NCBI RefSeq assembly: GCF_036346295.1
Contig: NZ_CP107819.1
Span: 4,712,001 to 4,776,000, forward strand
DNA: 64,000 nt
Reading direction: 5' to 3'
Origin: Streptomyces sp. NBC_00536
Lineage (GTDB): Bacteria; Actinomycetota; Actinomycetes; Streptomycetales; Streptomycetaceae
Made by a program: the position numbers and the translations under genes. Positions 1 to 8,087 of the stretch are shown here, in pieces; the first letter of the stretch is position 1; the number at the start of each line of letters is the position of its first letter. Below the pieces are notes generated by a model that had not been told where the DNA came from, ran no database searches, and worked only from the letters and a program-made list of their open reading frames with translations.

Positions 1-716
1 CCGTCGCGGATGCGGACCTGGCGGGGCAGGCTCGCCGCGATCTCGTTGTCGTGGGTGATCACGGCGATGGTGGCCCCGTCCCGGTTCAGCTCGTGCAGCA
101 GTTCCATCACCGATTCGCCGGACGCCGTGTCCAGCGCGCCCGTCGGTTCGTCGGCGAGCAGCAGGTCCGGTTCGCCCGCGACCGCCCGGGCGATGGCCAC
201 GCGCTGCTTCTGGCCGCCGGACAGCTCGTGCGGCCGGTGGTCCATGCGGTCGCCGAGGCCGACCCGTTCCAGGGCGCGTTCCGCCCGGCGCCCGCGTTCG
301 GCCCGGGAGAGGCCGGAGTACAGCAGGCCCTCGGCGACGTTCGCCCGGGCGCTGATGCCCGGCACCAGGTGGAAGGACTGGAAGACGAAGCCGACGTGCC
401 GGGAGCGCAGGGCGGACAGGGAGCGGTCGGAGAGGGTGGCGATGTCGTACCCGGCGATGGCGACGCGGCCGGCGCTGGGCCGGTCCAGGGTCCCCACGAT
501 GTGCAGCAGGGTCGACTTCCCCGAGCCCGACGGGCCGACGATGGCGAGGAGTTCGCCGTTCATGACGGTGAGGTCGACCCCGCGCAGGGCCGCGACCCCG
601 CCGGGGTACTCCTTGGTGACACCGGTCAGCTCGACGACCACGTGGGCGTGCCGGGAGTCGGGGAGCGGAGGCGCGTCGGGGAGCGCTGTGTCCATTCGGA
701 TGGTGGGCTCGCTCAT
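1..716 (-). CDS. ABC transporter ATP-binding protein, MacB/LolD type (3' end beyond window)
   Basis: ATPase of an exporter of the MacB/LolD/FtsE type. It hydrolyses ATP in the cytoplasm to drive a membrane permease that should lie beyond the left edge. About 238 codons are visible. Walker A GPSGSGKST is near residues 61-69, the Q-loop FVFQ near 110-113, the signature LSGGQ near 165-169 and Walker B LLLADEPTG near 185-193. The His-switch TH follows in VITHDN. The ATG at 716 overlaps the stop of the adaptor gene (ATGA), so the two are translationally coupled. The first ~25 residues before the ATPase fold are poorly conserved in such proteins. The gene is the third of a lipoprotein-adaptor-ATPase operon that is divergent from a two-component system, which probably controls it. 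The substrate cannot be told from sequence. Confidence 0.93.
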   Translation of the reverse strand, partial: MSEPTIRMDTALPDAPPLPDSRHAHVVVELTGVTKEYPGGVAALRGVDLTVMNGELLAIVGPSGSGKSTLLHIVGTLDRPSAGRVAIAGYDIATLSDRSLSALRSRHVGFVFQSFHLVPGISARANVAEGLLYSGLSRAERGRRAERALERVGLGDRMDHRPHELSGGQKQRVAIARAVAGEPDLLLADEPTGALDTASGESVMELLHELNRDGATIAVITHDNEIAASLPRQVRIRD

Positions 717-1858
717 GATGCGGGTACTCCCACGAGCATGCCCTCTTTGAGGGCGTCCCCCTTCACCTCGACCCGGCCCTTGCCGAACATGCCCAGCTCG
801 ACCTTGACCTCGCGGACCTTGCCGTTCTCCACGACCTGGACGCCGAAGCCGCCTTCGGCGAGGGCGAGGAGCGAGCCGACCGGTACGGACAGGACGTTCT
901 TGCGGACCTCGCCCGTCAGGTTCACCGAGACGGGGGCCTGGTCGGGGCCCTTGGCCCCGGTGGGGTTGTCGAGGCTGACCTCGACCTGCACCTTCGGCTT
1001 CTTGTCCCCGCCTCCGCCGCCGCCTCCGCCGCCCGTGGCCGGGTCGTCCGGGTTGGCGGTGCTGCCCACCGACTCGATCTTGCCGTTGGCAGTGCCGCCG
1101 CCCGGCAGGCTCACGGTCACCGGGTCACCGGCCTTGACCTTGCCCGCCTTGGCCACGTCGAGCTGGAGACGGACCGTGCGTTCGGTGCCGGTCAGGGTGA
1201 GGACGGTCTTGCCGGACCCCGCGTCGTCGCCGACCGCCATGTCGTTCTTCTGGATCCGCTGCGGACCGGAGGCGAAGGCGATGTCGTCCTTGCCGATCTC
1301 GCCCGTCTCCTTCAGGCCGTGGGACTTCTGCCAGCGCTTGACGCCGGTGGCGGTGCCGTCGGTGAAGGTGCCGTCCGAGGCGTCCAGACCGGTTCCGAAA
1401 CCCAGGGCCTGGAGGTTCCGCTTGAGCTGTTTGACGTCCTCGCCCTTGTCCCCGCTCTTCATGGTCCGGTACACGGGGGTGGTCCCGTACATCAGGCGCA
1501 CCACCTTGCCGTTGACCTCGTAGAGCTTGCCGTCGCGCTCGACCGTGGAACCGGCGGCCGCGACCCAGGTGAGGGTCGCGGAACCGCCGCCGGATCCGGG
1601 GGAGCCCGTACCGCCCCCACCCCCGCCCGCCGCGCTGAGCTTGAGTTCCTTCGCGTACCCGAGCGTCCCGTCCACCTGGAGCCCGGAACTCAGGTCGGCG
1701 CGCGTGACCGGCGCCGTCGCGGCGGGGAGCCCGTCCGTACGCCGCTGCTCGGCGCCCTTGCCGTCCGTCCCGGCCTGCGCGACGACCGCGTACCCGCCGC
1801 CCGACACGGCGAGCACGACGGCCACCGAGCCCAGGACCCACTTCCCGCGCCTGCTCAC
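713..1858 (-). CDS. MacA-like efflux adaptor with peptidoglycan-binding domain
   Basis: 381-residue membrane-anchored adaptor that would link the ABC transporter to the cell wall. After the GTG start come basic residues (SRRGK) and one hydrophobic segment at about 7-28, so it is an N-terminal membrane anchor or uncleaved signal. A Gly-rich stretch lies at about 78-93. A peptidoglycan-binding type-1 domain spans about 131-190 (KSGDKGEDVKQLKRNLQALG, then DGTFTDGTATGVKRWQ). The rest is barrel-sandwich or beta-barrel material typical of periplasmic adaptors, interrupted by a run of nine glycines near 275. The GTG start overlaps the upstream lipoprotein stop by 3 bases (GTGA). An in-frame extension upstream of the GTG would overlap that lipoprotein by over 300 bases and is rejected. 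In Gram-positives such adaptors pair with MacB-like permeases in antimicrobial or envelope-stress export. Confidence 0.88.
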   Translation of the reverse strand: MSRRGKWVLGSVAVVLAVSGGGYAVVAQAGTDGKGAEQRRTDGLPAATAPVTRADLSSGLQVDGTLGYAKELKLSAAGGGGGGTGSPGSGGGSATLTWVAAAGSTVERDGKLYEVNGKVVRLMYGTTPVYRTMKSGDKGEDVKQLKRNLQALGFGTGLDASDGTFTDGTATGVKRWQKSHGLKETGEIGKDDIAFASGPQRIQKNDMAVGDDAGSGKTVLTLTGTERTVRLQLDVAKAGKVKAGDPVTVSLPGGGTANGKIESVGSTANPDDPATGGGGGGGGGDKKPKVQVEVSLDNPTGAKGPDQAPVSVNLTGEVRKNVLSVPVGSLLALAEGGFGVQVVENGKVREVKVELGMFGKGRVEVKGDALKEGMLVGVPAS

Positions 1859-2382
1859 GTGGCGGCGCTGCACTTGTTCAGCTGGGCCATGAAGGCGTCC
1901 TTGTCGGCGCCGTCGGGTATCGACGTGCCGGTCATCGCGTTCCCGTTGAACTCGGGGTCCTTCATGTCGAAGCCGTGGTCCCGCATGCACTTGGCCGTCT
2001 TCAGCGCCTGGTCCTTGGTCGCCTGCGGGACCTCGCCGCCACTGCCCGGGGCCTGCAGCCCGCACTTCTCGAAGGCCTTCTTCGTGGCTTCCGGGTCGCT
2101 GCCCGCGCCCAGCGTCATGCCCCGCGGGTCCTCGCCGGGCTTCGGGTCGGGGGCGTCGATGCCGTTGTCGCGCAGGCACTTGCGGGTCTTGAGGGCCTTG
2201 TCGGCGTCCGCGCCGCCATTGCCGCCGTCCTTGCCGCCGCCGCTCGCACCGGCGGAGTTCGCGGACTCCTTCTTATGGTCCTTCTTCCCGTCCGAGCCGC
2301 CGACACCGCCCGCGCACGCGGTGACGAAGAGGGCCATCCCGGTGAGGAGGGCGGCCGTGGTCATGGTCGTGGATTGCTTCAT
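1855..2382 (-). CDS. Secreted lipoprotein with two Cys-containing repeats
   Basis: 175-residue lipoprotein. The signal peptide ends in the lipobox VTAC, with the lipidated Cys at about residue 23. A low-complexity Gly/Ala/Lys linker follows, then two similar units: KCLRDNGIDAPDP...FEKCG and KCMRDHGFDMKDP...LNKCS. Each unit has a pair of cysteines that could form a disulfide. This repeat is familiar from Streptomyces lipoproteins encoded beside ABC exporters, but no biochemical role is known to me. It is the first gene of the operon and begins 90 bp from the divergent response regulator. It may be a ligand sensor or accessory lipoprotein for the exporter; this is inferred from position only. 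Confidence 0.85.
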   Translation of the reverse strand: MKQSTTMTTAALLTGMALFVTACAGGVGGSDGKKDHKKESANSAGASGGGKDGGNGGADADKALKTRKCLRDNGIDAPDPKPGEDPRGMTLGAGSDPEATKKAFEKCGLQAPGSGGEVPQATKDQALKTAKCMRDHGFDMKDPEFNGNAMTGTSIPDGADKDAFMAQLNKCSAAT

Positions 2383-2398
2383 GCGGCAGAGCCTGCGC

Positions 2399-2419
2399 GA
2401 GAAGCGGATTTCGCTTCTC
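2399..2419. promoter_or_regulatory. Dyad between divergent ABC exporter and two-component genes
   Basis: Perfect 8-bp inverted repeat GAGAAGCG-gattt-CGCTTCTC in the 90-bp gap between the lipoprotein gene and the response regulator gene. Its position suggests an operator, possibly for the response regulator itself, or a leader hairpin of the lipoprotein mRNA. No direct evidence separates these. Confidence 0.45.
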
Positions 2420-2472
2420 TAAGGCTCCGCGCTTACAACGGCGAAATGCCGCTCTCCGGTAGAGAGGACACC

Positions 2473-3132
2473 ATGCGAGTTCTGGTGGTGGAGGACGAGG
2501 AATTCCTCCGGGAGATGATCGCCGAGGGGCTGCGCCGCGACGCGCTGGCCGTGGACGAGGCGAGCGACGGCCTGGAGGCCCTGCGGCGGCTGCGCCTGGG
2601 CGAGTACGACGTCCTGGTCCTGGACCGCGACCTGCCCGGGCTGCACGGCGACGAGGTGTGCCGCCAGGTGGTGCGCGAGCGCCTGCTCACCCGGATCCTG
2701 ATGCTCACCGCCTCCGGCACGGTCCGCGACCGGGTCGAGGGCCTCGGCCTCGGCGCCGACGACTACCTGACCAAGCCCTTCGCCTACGACGAGCTGCTCG
2801 CCCGGGTCCTGGCGCTGGGCCGGCGCGCCCGGCCCGCGCTGCCGCCCGTACTGGAGGCCGCCGGGATCGCCCTGGACACGGCGCGGCGCAGCGCGGTCCG
2901 CGACGGGCACCGGCTGGCACTGTCCCGCAAGGAGTTCGCGGTGCTGGAGACGCTGCTGCGGGCGGAGGGGGCGGTGATCAGCAACGAGGACCTGATCGAG
3001 CAGGTGTGGGAAGAGGACACCAGCTACAGCACGAACGCGGTACGGGTCACGCTCAGCAAGCTGCGCGCCAAGCTGGGGGAGCCGCCGCTGATCGAGACGG
3101 TGCCGGGCGCGGGCTACCGGATCGCCCGGTGA
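2473..3132 (+). CDS. OmpR/PhoB-family response regulator
   Basis: 219-residue DNA-binding response regulator. The receiver domain occupies about 1-115: the acidic pair is in VVEDEE, the phospho-acceptor is Asp51 in VLDRDLPG, a Thr follows in LMLTASG and the conserved Lys in LTKPF. A winged-helix domain spans about 125-219, including LSRKEFAVLETLLR and a C-terminal VPGAGYRIAR. The ATG at 2473 is chosen because the receiver fold begins exactly there and GAGAGG precedes it at good spacing. An in-frame ATG 9 codons earlier (MPLSGREDT) is possible but less likely. It overlaps the kinase gene by 4 bases. Divergence from the exporter operon makes that operon its likely target. Confidence 0.95.
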   Translation: MRVLVVEDEEFLREMIAEGLRRDALAVDEASDGLEALRRLRLGEYDVLVLDRDLPGLHGDEVCRQVVRERLLTRILMLTASGTVRDRVEGLGLGADDYLTKPFAYDELLARVLALGRRARPALPPVLEAAGIALDTARRSAVRDGHRLALSRKEFAVLETLLRAEGAVISNEDLIEQVWEEDTSYSTNAVRVTLSKLRAKLGEPPLIETVPGAGYRIAR

Positions 3133-4415
3133 ACCGGTTCCACCCGGCGGGGCTGTCCCGGCTGCTGCCGCGCGGCGAGCGGGCCCGGCTGACCGCCCTC
3201 TACGGCTCGCTGCTGGTGCTCGCGGGCGGCGGTCTGGTCGCGCTGCTGAACGTGCTCGTCCGCAAGGGCCTGTTCCGCAGCATCAACCAGGCCGTCACCA
3301 CCTACGCCCCGGCGCTCAACCAGACCCAGGTGCTGAGGGAGGGGGAGCGGGTCGCCGTACCGGCCCAGCGGGTGCCCGGCGAGGTGCTGCACCCGACCCC
3401 GGAACAACTGGCGACGTACCGGGCCACCCGCGATCTCAGCAGCGCCGCCGAGCAGGCCGCCCTGCACGAACTGCTGACCGTGTCGCTGGTCGCGCTCGCC
3501 GTCTTCGCCGTGCTGTCGGTCTGGCTGGCCTGGTGGATGTCGGGGCGGGTGCTGCGCCCGGTCGGGGTGATCACCGAGACGGCCCGGCGGCTGTCCGGGG
3601 CGAACCTCCACGAGCGGATCGGGCTGGACGCGCCCCCCGGCGAGCTGAAGCGGCTCGCCGACACCTTCGACGGGATGCTCGACCGGATGGAGGACCTGGT
3701 CGGCGCGCAGCGGCGGTTCGCGGCGAACGCCGCCCACGAACTGCGCACCCCGCTCGCCGTGCAGCGGGCGGCGGCCGAGATCGGGCTGGCGGGGGATCCG
3801 GATCCGCGGAAGGTGGCGCGGATCCGGGACAAGCTGATCGGGGTCGCGGACTCCAGCGAGCACCTCATCGAGTCGCTGCTGCTGCTCGCGGTGTCCGAGG
3901 AGGGGCTGGAGGCCACGGAGACGGTGGACCTGGCCGCCCTCGCGGCGGCGGAACTGGCGGAACTGCCGGAGCTGGCGGAGTGCCCGGGGGACGGGCCGCA
4001 CGGCCTGACGGTGGAGCGGACGCTGGCGCCGCTGCCGGTGACGGGGGACCGGCTGCTCCTCGGCCACCTGGTCCGCAACCTGCTGGCCAACGCGGTACGC
4101 CACAACCGCCCCGGCGGCCGCATCGAGCTGACGACCTCCGCGGCCCCCTCGGCGTCCTCGGCATCCTCGGAAGGGATCCTCACCGTCTCGAACACCGGCC
4201 CGGTGATCCCGCCGGGTGACGTGGCGCGGCTGCTGGAGCCGTTCCGGCGGCGCGCGGAACGCCGCCACACGGCGGGCGAGGGCGCGGGCCTCGGTCTCTC
4301 GATCGTCGCCTCCATCGCCCGGGCGCACGGCGCGGAACTGGTGGCGGAGGCCAACCCGGCCCCGGAGGGCGGCCTGACCATCCGCGTCCGCTTCCCGGCG
4401 GCACCCCCGCCGTAA
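3129..4415 (+). CDS. Sensor histidine kinase (HAMP, HisKA, HATPase)
   Basis: 428-residue membrane kinase partner of the preceding regulator. TM1 lies at about 22-44 and TM2 at about 118-140, with an extracytoplasmic loop of ~70 residues between them. A HAMP domain follows (LRPVGVITETARRLSGANL). The H-box is AANAAHELRTPL with the phosphorylated His near residue 203. The N-box is LVRNLLANAVRHN and the G-box GEGAGLGLSIV. A Pro/Ser/Ala-rich insert lies within the ATPase domain before ILTVSNTGP. The GTG start overlaps the regulator stop (GTGA). The small sensor loop, rather than a cytoplasmic PAS domain, suggests sensing of an envelope signal such as the exporter substrate or cell-wall damage; that is inference. 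Confidence 0.94.
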   Translation: MNRFHPAGLSRLLPRGERARLTALYGSLLVLAGGGLVALLNVLVRKGLFRSINQAVTTYAPALNQTQVLREGERVAVPAQRVPGEVLHPTPEQLATYRATRDLSSAAEQAALHELLTVSLVALAVFAVLSVWLAWWMSGRVLRPVGVITETARRLSGANLHERIGLDAPPGELKRLADTFDGMLDRMEDLVGAQRRFAANAAHELRTPLAVQRAAAEIGLAGDPDPRKVARIRDKLIGVADSSEHLIESLLLLAVSEEGLEATETVDLAALAAAELAELPELAECPGDGPHGLTVERTLAPLPVTGDRLLLGHLVRNLLANAVRHNRPGGRIELTTSAAPSASSASSEGILTVSNTGPVIPPGDVARLLEPFRRRAERRHTAGEGAGLGLSIVASIARAHGAELVAEANPAPEGGLTIRVRFPAAPPP

Positions 4416-4431
4416 GGCCCTCGCCGGAAAG

Positions 4432-4448
4432 TGATCAGTGGTTGATCA
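4432..4448. promoter_or_regulatory. Repeated TGATCA sites before the L,D-transpeptidase gene
   Basis: TGATCA occurs twice, at 4432-4437 and 4443-4448, exactly 11 bp apart, just upstream of the next gene. The spacing of one helical turn is what a dimeric regulator would use. No regulator is identified. Confidence 0.35.
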
Positions 4449-4469
4449 TTTAAGGGAAAATCGGGACGG

Positions 4470-5330
4470 ATGTGTACGGTCGGGCGCATGAGCAAGCACT
4501 CCCGCCCCCGGTCCCGTACGCCCCGTTCCCTCGCCGTGGCCGCCACGCTCGGGCTGGTGGTCTGCTCGGCCGGGTGGGCGTACGCCGTGCACGACCGGGG
4601 CGACCGGGAGCGGCGCGCGGAAGCGGCGCTGGACGCGCACGCGCGGGCGGGCGGGGACGGTAAGGGCGGTAAGGGCGGCAAGGGCGGTACGGGCGCCAAG
4701 GACCGGGCCGACCGGGCCGCCCGGGGCGCGGAGCGCGGTGCGCCGAGCGGCCTGCCGGACGTCAGCGCGGCGACCCTGGCCCGGATCCCGGCGGACGCGC
4801 GGCAGCTGGTGCTGGTGACCGGCAGGTCCAAGGACTCCTCGGAGGGCACGGCCGCCCTCTACACCCGCGCCGACGCGGCCGCGCGCTGGTCGGCGCTGGG
4901 CAGCTGGCCCGCCCGCAACGGCGCGAAGGGCTGGTCCACGGAGCGTACGTACGGCGATCTGACCTCGCCGCAGGGCGTCTTCTCGCTCACCGACGCGGGC
5001 GGGCTGCTGCCCGCTCCGCCCGGCACGCGGCTCCCGTACGACAAGGACCGCTCCTTCGTGCCCTCGGGCCGGGGCGTCAACGGCGAATCCCTGGCCGGGT
5101 CCTTCGACTATGTCGTCGCGGTCGACTTCAACCGCGAGCGGGGCGTGTCCCCGCTGGATCCGACGAAGCCGGAGGGGGAGAAGAAGGGCGGCAACATCTG
5201 GCTGCACGTGGACCACGACGGCCCCTCGCAGGGCTGCGTCGGCATCCCGGAGGCGGGCATGCGCAAGGTCCTGGAGACCCTGGACCCGGCGGCCAAGCCG
5301 GTCATCGTGATGGGACCGGCAGGCTTCTGA
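4470..5330 (+). CDS. Secreted or anchored L,D-transpeptidase family protein (YkuD-like)
   Basis: 286-residue envelope enzyme likely to cross-link peptidoglycan or attach proteins through a catalytic cysteine. A basic N-terminus and a hydrophobic segment (LAVAATLGLVVCSAGWAYAV, about 24-43) act as signal or anchor. A charged Gly/Lys-rich spacer with GKGGKGGKGG follows, then the catalytic domain from about 95. The active-site block is HVDHDGPSQGCVGIPEAGM near 240-258, where the His and the S-x-GC core correspond to the YkuD motif. The family usually shows SHGC-R/N; here it is SQGCVGI, so the assignment is to the wider clan. Two in-frame ATGs (4470 and 4488) are possible; the second starts MSKHSRPRS. 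The gene overlaps the convergent membrane-protein gene by 29 bp at the 3' end. Confidence 0.8.
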   Translation: MCTVGRMSKHSRPRSRTPRSLAVAATLGLVVCSAGWAYAVHDRGDRERRAEAALDAHARAGGDGKGGKGGKGGTGAKDRADRAARGAERGAPSGLPDVSAATLARIPADARQLVLVTGRSKDSSEGTAALYTRADAAARWSALGSWPARNGAKGWSTERTYGDLTSPQGVFSLTDAGGLLPAPPGTRLPYDKDRSFVPSGRGVNGESLAGSFDYVVAVDFNRERGVSPLDPTKPEGEKKGGNIWLHVDHDGPSQGCVGIPEAGMRKVLETLDPAAKPVIVMGPAGF

Positions 5331-5952
5331 CGTCCGCCCCCGTCCCGCGTGCCCGTCCGTGGACCAGCAGGGCGATGTAGGCGAGGTCGAACACACCGCA
5401 CAGCAGGCCCAGTCCGAGGATGAACGGCGCGTCCTCCATCACCCCGAAGAGCAGGGTCGGGGCGAGGGTCCCGAGCCATTTCGCGACGGCGATAACCAGG
5501 CTCTGCCCGCGCGCCCCGCCGCGCCCCGCGAACAGGGCGATGAACAGCCCGGACATCAGCAGGTTCTGCAGGAACGCCGCATAGCGGGACGCGTCGTGCG
5601 CGCCGAAGTGCGCCAGGAAGAGCCACTGCACGGCGAAGGCGCTGCCGAAGACCAGCGCGCCCCAGGCGGCGAACAGCGGCCGGGTGACGAAGCCGGGCAG
5701 TTCGGCCCGGCCGAAGCGGAAGAAGGTGTAGACGATCACCACGTCGGCGAGCGCCCACACCACATTGACGACGCCCTGCGGGGAAACCCCGCCCCGGAAC
5801 TCGTTCACGGCGTAGGTCGTCTCCCACGCGAAGTTGAGCGCGAGCGCGGCCACGGGCATCGCGTACGTCCGCTGCCGCAGCCCCAGCCGGATGGCCTCGG
5901 CGTAGACGACGGTCCAGGCGATCCCGCTGACCAGGGTCAGGAACAGCTCCAC
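5302..5952 (-). CDS. 7-TM protein resembling transmembrane terpene cyclases (PaxB/Pyr4/DmtA1 type)
   Basis: 216-residue polytopic membrane protein with about seven hydrophobic helices. Two acidic residues sit where membrane terpene cyclases of the fungal Pyr4/PaxB and Streptomyces DmtA1 kind carry their catalytic acids. One is Glu44 in LNFAWETTY, near the end of the second helix. The other is Asp189 in VFDLAYIALL, in the last helix. Their spacing (145 residues) is close to the Glu63/Asp218 pair described for Pyr4. A loop GRGGARGQS lies between helices 5 and 6. The GTG start is preceded by GAGGAG at good spacing. No prenyltransferase or polyprenyl synthase lies nearby, so a substrate cannot be proposed. 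It could instead be an unrelated small membrane protein. The gene is convergent with, and overlaps by 29 bp, the L,D-transpeptidase gene. Confidence 0.6.
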   Translation of the reverse strand: MELFLTLVSGIAWTVVYAEAIRLGLRQRTYAMPVAALALNFAWETTYAVNEFRGGVSPQGVVNVVWALADVVIVYTFFRFGRAELPGFVTRPLFAAWGALVFGSAFAVQWLFLAHFGAHDASRYAAFLQNLLMSGLFIALFAGRGGARGQSLVIAVAKWLGTLAPTLLFGVMEDAPFILGLGLLCGVFDLAYIALLVHGRARGTGADVRSLPVPSR

Positions 5953-5976
5953 GCAGGTCTCCTCGGGAGATCAGGG

Positions 5977-6489
5977 TCAGAATTGCTGCTGCTTGACGCC
6001 GGGAGGGAGGAGGCAGGGTGTGTTGACCACGTAGGTGAAGGTGCCGTTGTCCAGGTCCCCGGCGCTGACGAACTGCCGGTCCTTCGGGTGCTGGGCGTCC
6101 ACCAGGTACGCGGGACGCACGGTCGTGTCCTCCCGGTAGCCGACGATATCGAAGCCCTGGGACTTGAGCTCGTCCCGCAGCGCCCGGACGGCTTCGGCCT
6201 GCCTCTCCCGTGGAAGTCGGGCGCGCCCGTTGTACTGCAGGGTGAACCGGCCGTCCTCGGCCGTCTCGCTGCCCTTGCCGGTGCATTCGCCGAAGTGTGC
6301 CTGCAGCGTGCCCGGGAGGGTATCGCCCTTCGTGGTGCGCACCATGGACTCCACCCAGTGCTTGCCCCACTCCTCGGCCTTCTCCCTGCTCATGCGGGGC
6401 AGGGGGTCGTTGATTCCGTTGTCGGACATGCAGCCTCCCAGGAGCAGTACGAGCGCCAGCGCGACCGCAGCGTTCTTCCGTCGGTTCAT
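5977..6489 (-). CDS. Small lipoprotein, function unknown
   Basis: 170-residue predicted lipoprotein. The signal peptide MNRRKNAAVALALVLLLGGC ends in lipobox LGGC with the Cys at residue 20. The mature part has three further cysteines (near GECTG and NTPCLL) and no motif I recognise. The ATG overlaps the stop of the upstream alpha/beta hydrolase gene (ATGA), so the two are translationally coupled. It is the last gene of a three-gene unit with a WXG100-like protein and a DUF1023 hydrolase. Small lipoproteins at the end of such units are common in Streptomyces, but their role is not known to me. A longer in-frame reading upstream lies wholly inside the hydrolase gene and is not used. Confidence 0.82.
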   Translation of the reverse strand: MNRRKNAAVALALVLLLGGCMSDNGINDPLPRMSREKAEEWGKHWVESMVRTTKGDTLPGTLQAHFGECTGKGSETAEDGRFTLQYNGRARLPRERQAEAVRALRDELKSQGFDIVGYREDTTVRPAYLVDAQHPKDRQFVSAGDLDNGTFTYVVNTPCLLPPGVKQQQF

Positions 6490-8078
6490 GAGCGGGGCCC
6501 TTCGGGCGTCATGCCTGCGATGATGCGGCCCTGATTGTTCAGGCTCTTGCTGCCTTCGTCCCAGTACCCGCTGTGCCCGGACGTGTCCACGAACATCCGC
6601 TGCGCGCCGAACCCGGGCTCCTTCGGATCCTCGCCGAGGGTGAGTCCGGAGGTGTAGTTGGCGATCATGTCGTCCTTGGCTGCGCCCACCCACAGGTGTG
6701 AGGGGGCGACGTGCAACTGGTCCGCGTGTTCCACCGTGAGGCCGGGGCTGCCGACCACCAGGACATCGTCCGCTCCGAGCCCCGCCCCGCCGGCGTCGGC
6801 GGCGCCCGTCATGGTCGAGCCGTAGCTGTGTCCGACGACGGTGAGGTGGGTGGGTTCTCCCTGGTGGGCCGCACGCAGGCCGTGTGTGAAGTCGCGCAGG
6901 TCTTCGGCTCCCGCGTCCGCCCTGGCCGTCGTGGCCACGCTGCCGTCGGGCTCGGGTGCGTCGTAGTCCATCCAGCTGATCACGGACACATCGCTTCCCG
7001 CGCCCGAGCTCCAGGTTGCGGCCGCGTCCTGGAGCTTGCCGATGCGGTTGATCTGACCGCCGAACTTGTCCAGCTGGGTGTCCGTGCCCGGAACCAGCAC
7101 GGCCGTGTGCCGGGCCGTGTCCGGGTTGCCCAGGGCGACGATGGCACGGCCGTCCTTCTCCGTGCCGAAGCCGAGGAGGTACAGCTGCTTGTTGGCGGGT
7201 CCGCTGTCGGATGTCTCCAGGCGGTCCTTGAGTGCGGTCAGGCCCCGGTAGCCGTAACGGTCGTGGTAGCCGAGGCTGCTCTCCCGCAGCGCGTAGTCGT
7301 TCAGGCGCTGGTCCAGGACGTCCCGGTTGGCGTGGTCGCGGACGGGAGTGGGCAGGCCGTCCAGGGCGCCGATGGCGTCGGGGTAGGCCGCGAGGTAGAA
7401 ACCCCGCTTCTCGTCGTCCAGCCCCGCCCACCAGTCCTTCGAGCGTTGCGGGTCCTTGCCGTCCGGGATGTCCTTGGGATCGATCCCGGCGAACGCGGCG
7501 ACCGTCGCCGCGTCCTTCTGCACGTTCTCGCCGCCGTAGCGCTTGTCGAGGTCGAAGGGGTCGAGCTGGCGGAGCGTCTCGGCGGCGTTGGAGCTGACGC
7601 TGACCGCCTCGCCGACCGCCTCGTCGATACGGGCCCGGAAGCCGCCCAGGCCGCTGTTGGCCTGCTGCTGCACGCCTTGGTAGTCGGGGTCGTTGTGGTA
7701 GGCGGGATCCACCGCCTGCTTGGCTTCGACCCAGCCGTCGTCACGGACCGTGTGCCCGGCCCGTTCGGCGTCGGACACGGCATTGCGCAGCTTGCGCTGG
7801 GCCGCCTGCATTTTGGTGGTGAGGGTGTGCAGGACGACGGAGATCAGGAGCGCGTTGCGCTGACCGGTACCGAGTTTGGTCTCGGTGGCCTCCATCGCTT
7901 CGAAGCCGTTGGTCGCGGCCGCTCCTGTCCAGCCCGCCTTGTGGAGCGGCCCGCTCACTCGTCTGCGGCTGCCGGCCTGGGTGTCGTCCAGGGTCTTGGC
8001 GAGCTTCTTCCAGGAGGCGGTGGCCGCTTCGATCTCGGCGAAGTCCTGCCGCATGAGCTGTGCGAAGAGTTCCGGCAT
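6486..8078 (-). CDS. Alpha/beta hydrolase with N-terminal WXG100-like helices (DUF1023)
   Basis: 530-residue protein. The first ~110 residues are helical and resemble WXG100/ESX-type substrates or their fused forms (TASWKKLAKTLDD..., then KAGWTGAAATNGFEAM). The C-terminal half is a DUF1023 alpha/beta hydrolase. Its nucleophile elbow is VVGHSYGST, with Ser near residue 418; a likely catalytic His is in TSGHSGYW near 503. The gene starts 9 bp after a 99-residue WXG100-like gene and overlaps a lipoprotein gene, so all three are one operon. Family members are found across actinobacteria; substrates are unknown. The pairing of a WXG100-like partner with a fused helical domain suggests export by a type VII-like route, but no secretion genes are present here. 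Confidence 0.86.
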   Translation of the reverse strand: MPELFAQLMRQDFAEIEAATASWKKLAKTLDDTQAGSRRRVSGPLHKAGWTGAAATNGFEAMEATETKLGTGQRNALLISVVLHTLTTKMQAAQRKLRNAVSDAERAGHTVRDDGWVEAKQAVDPAYHNDPDYQGVQQQANSGLGGFRARIDEAVGEAVSVSSNAAETLRQLDPFDLDKRYGGENVQKDAATVAAFAGIDPKDIPDGKDPQRSKDWWAGLDDEKRGFYLAAYPDAIGALDGLPTPVRDHANRDVLDQRLNDYALRESSLGYHDRYGYRGLTALKDRLETSDSGPANKQLYLLGFGTEKDGRAIVALGNPDTARHTAVLVPGTDTQLDKFGGQINRIGKLQDAAATWSSGAGSDVSVISWMDYDAPEPDGSVATTARADAGAEDLRDFTHGLRAAHQGEPTHLTVVGHSYGSTMTGAADAGGAGLGADDVLVVGSPGLTVEHADQLHVAPSHLWVGAAKDDMIANYTSGLTLGEDPKEPGFGAQRMFVDTSGHSGYWDEGSKSLNNQGRIIAGMTPEGPRS

Positions 8079-8087
8079 CGCGGTCGC

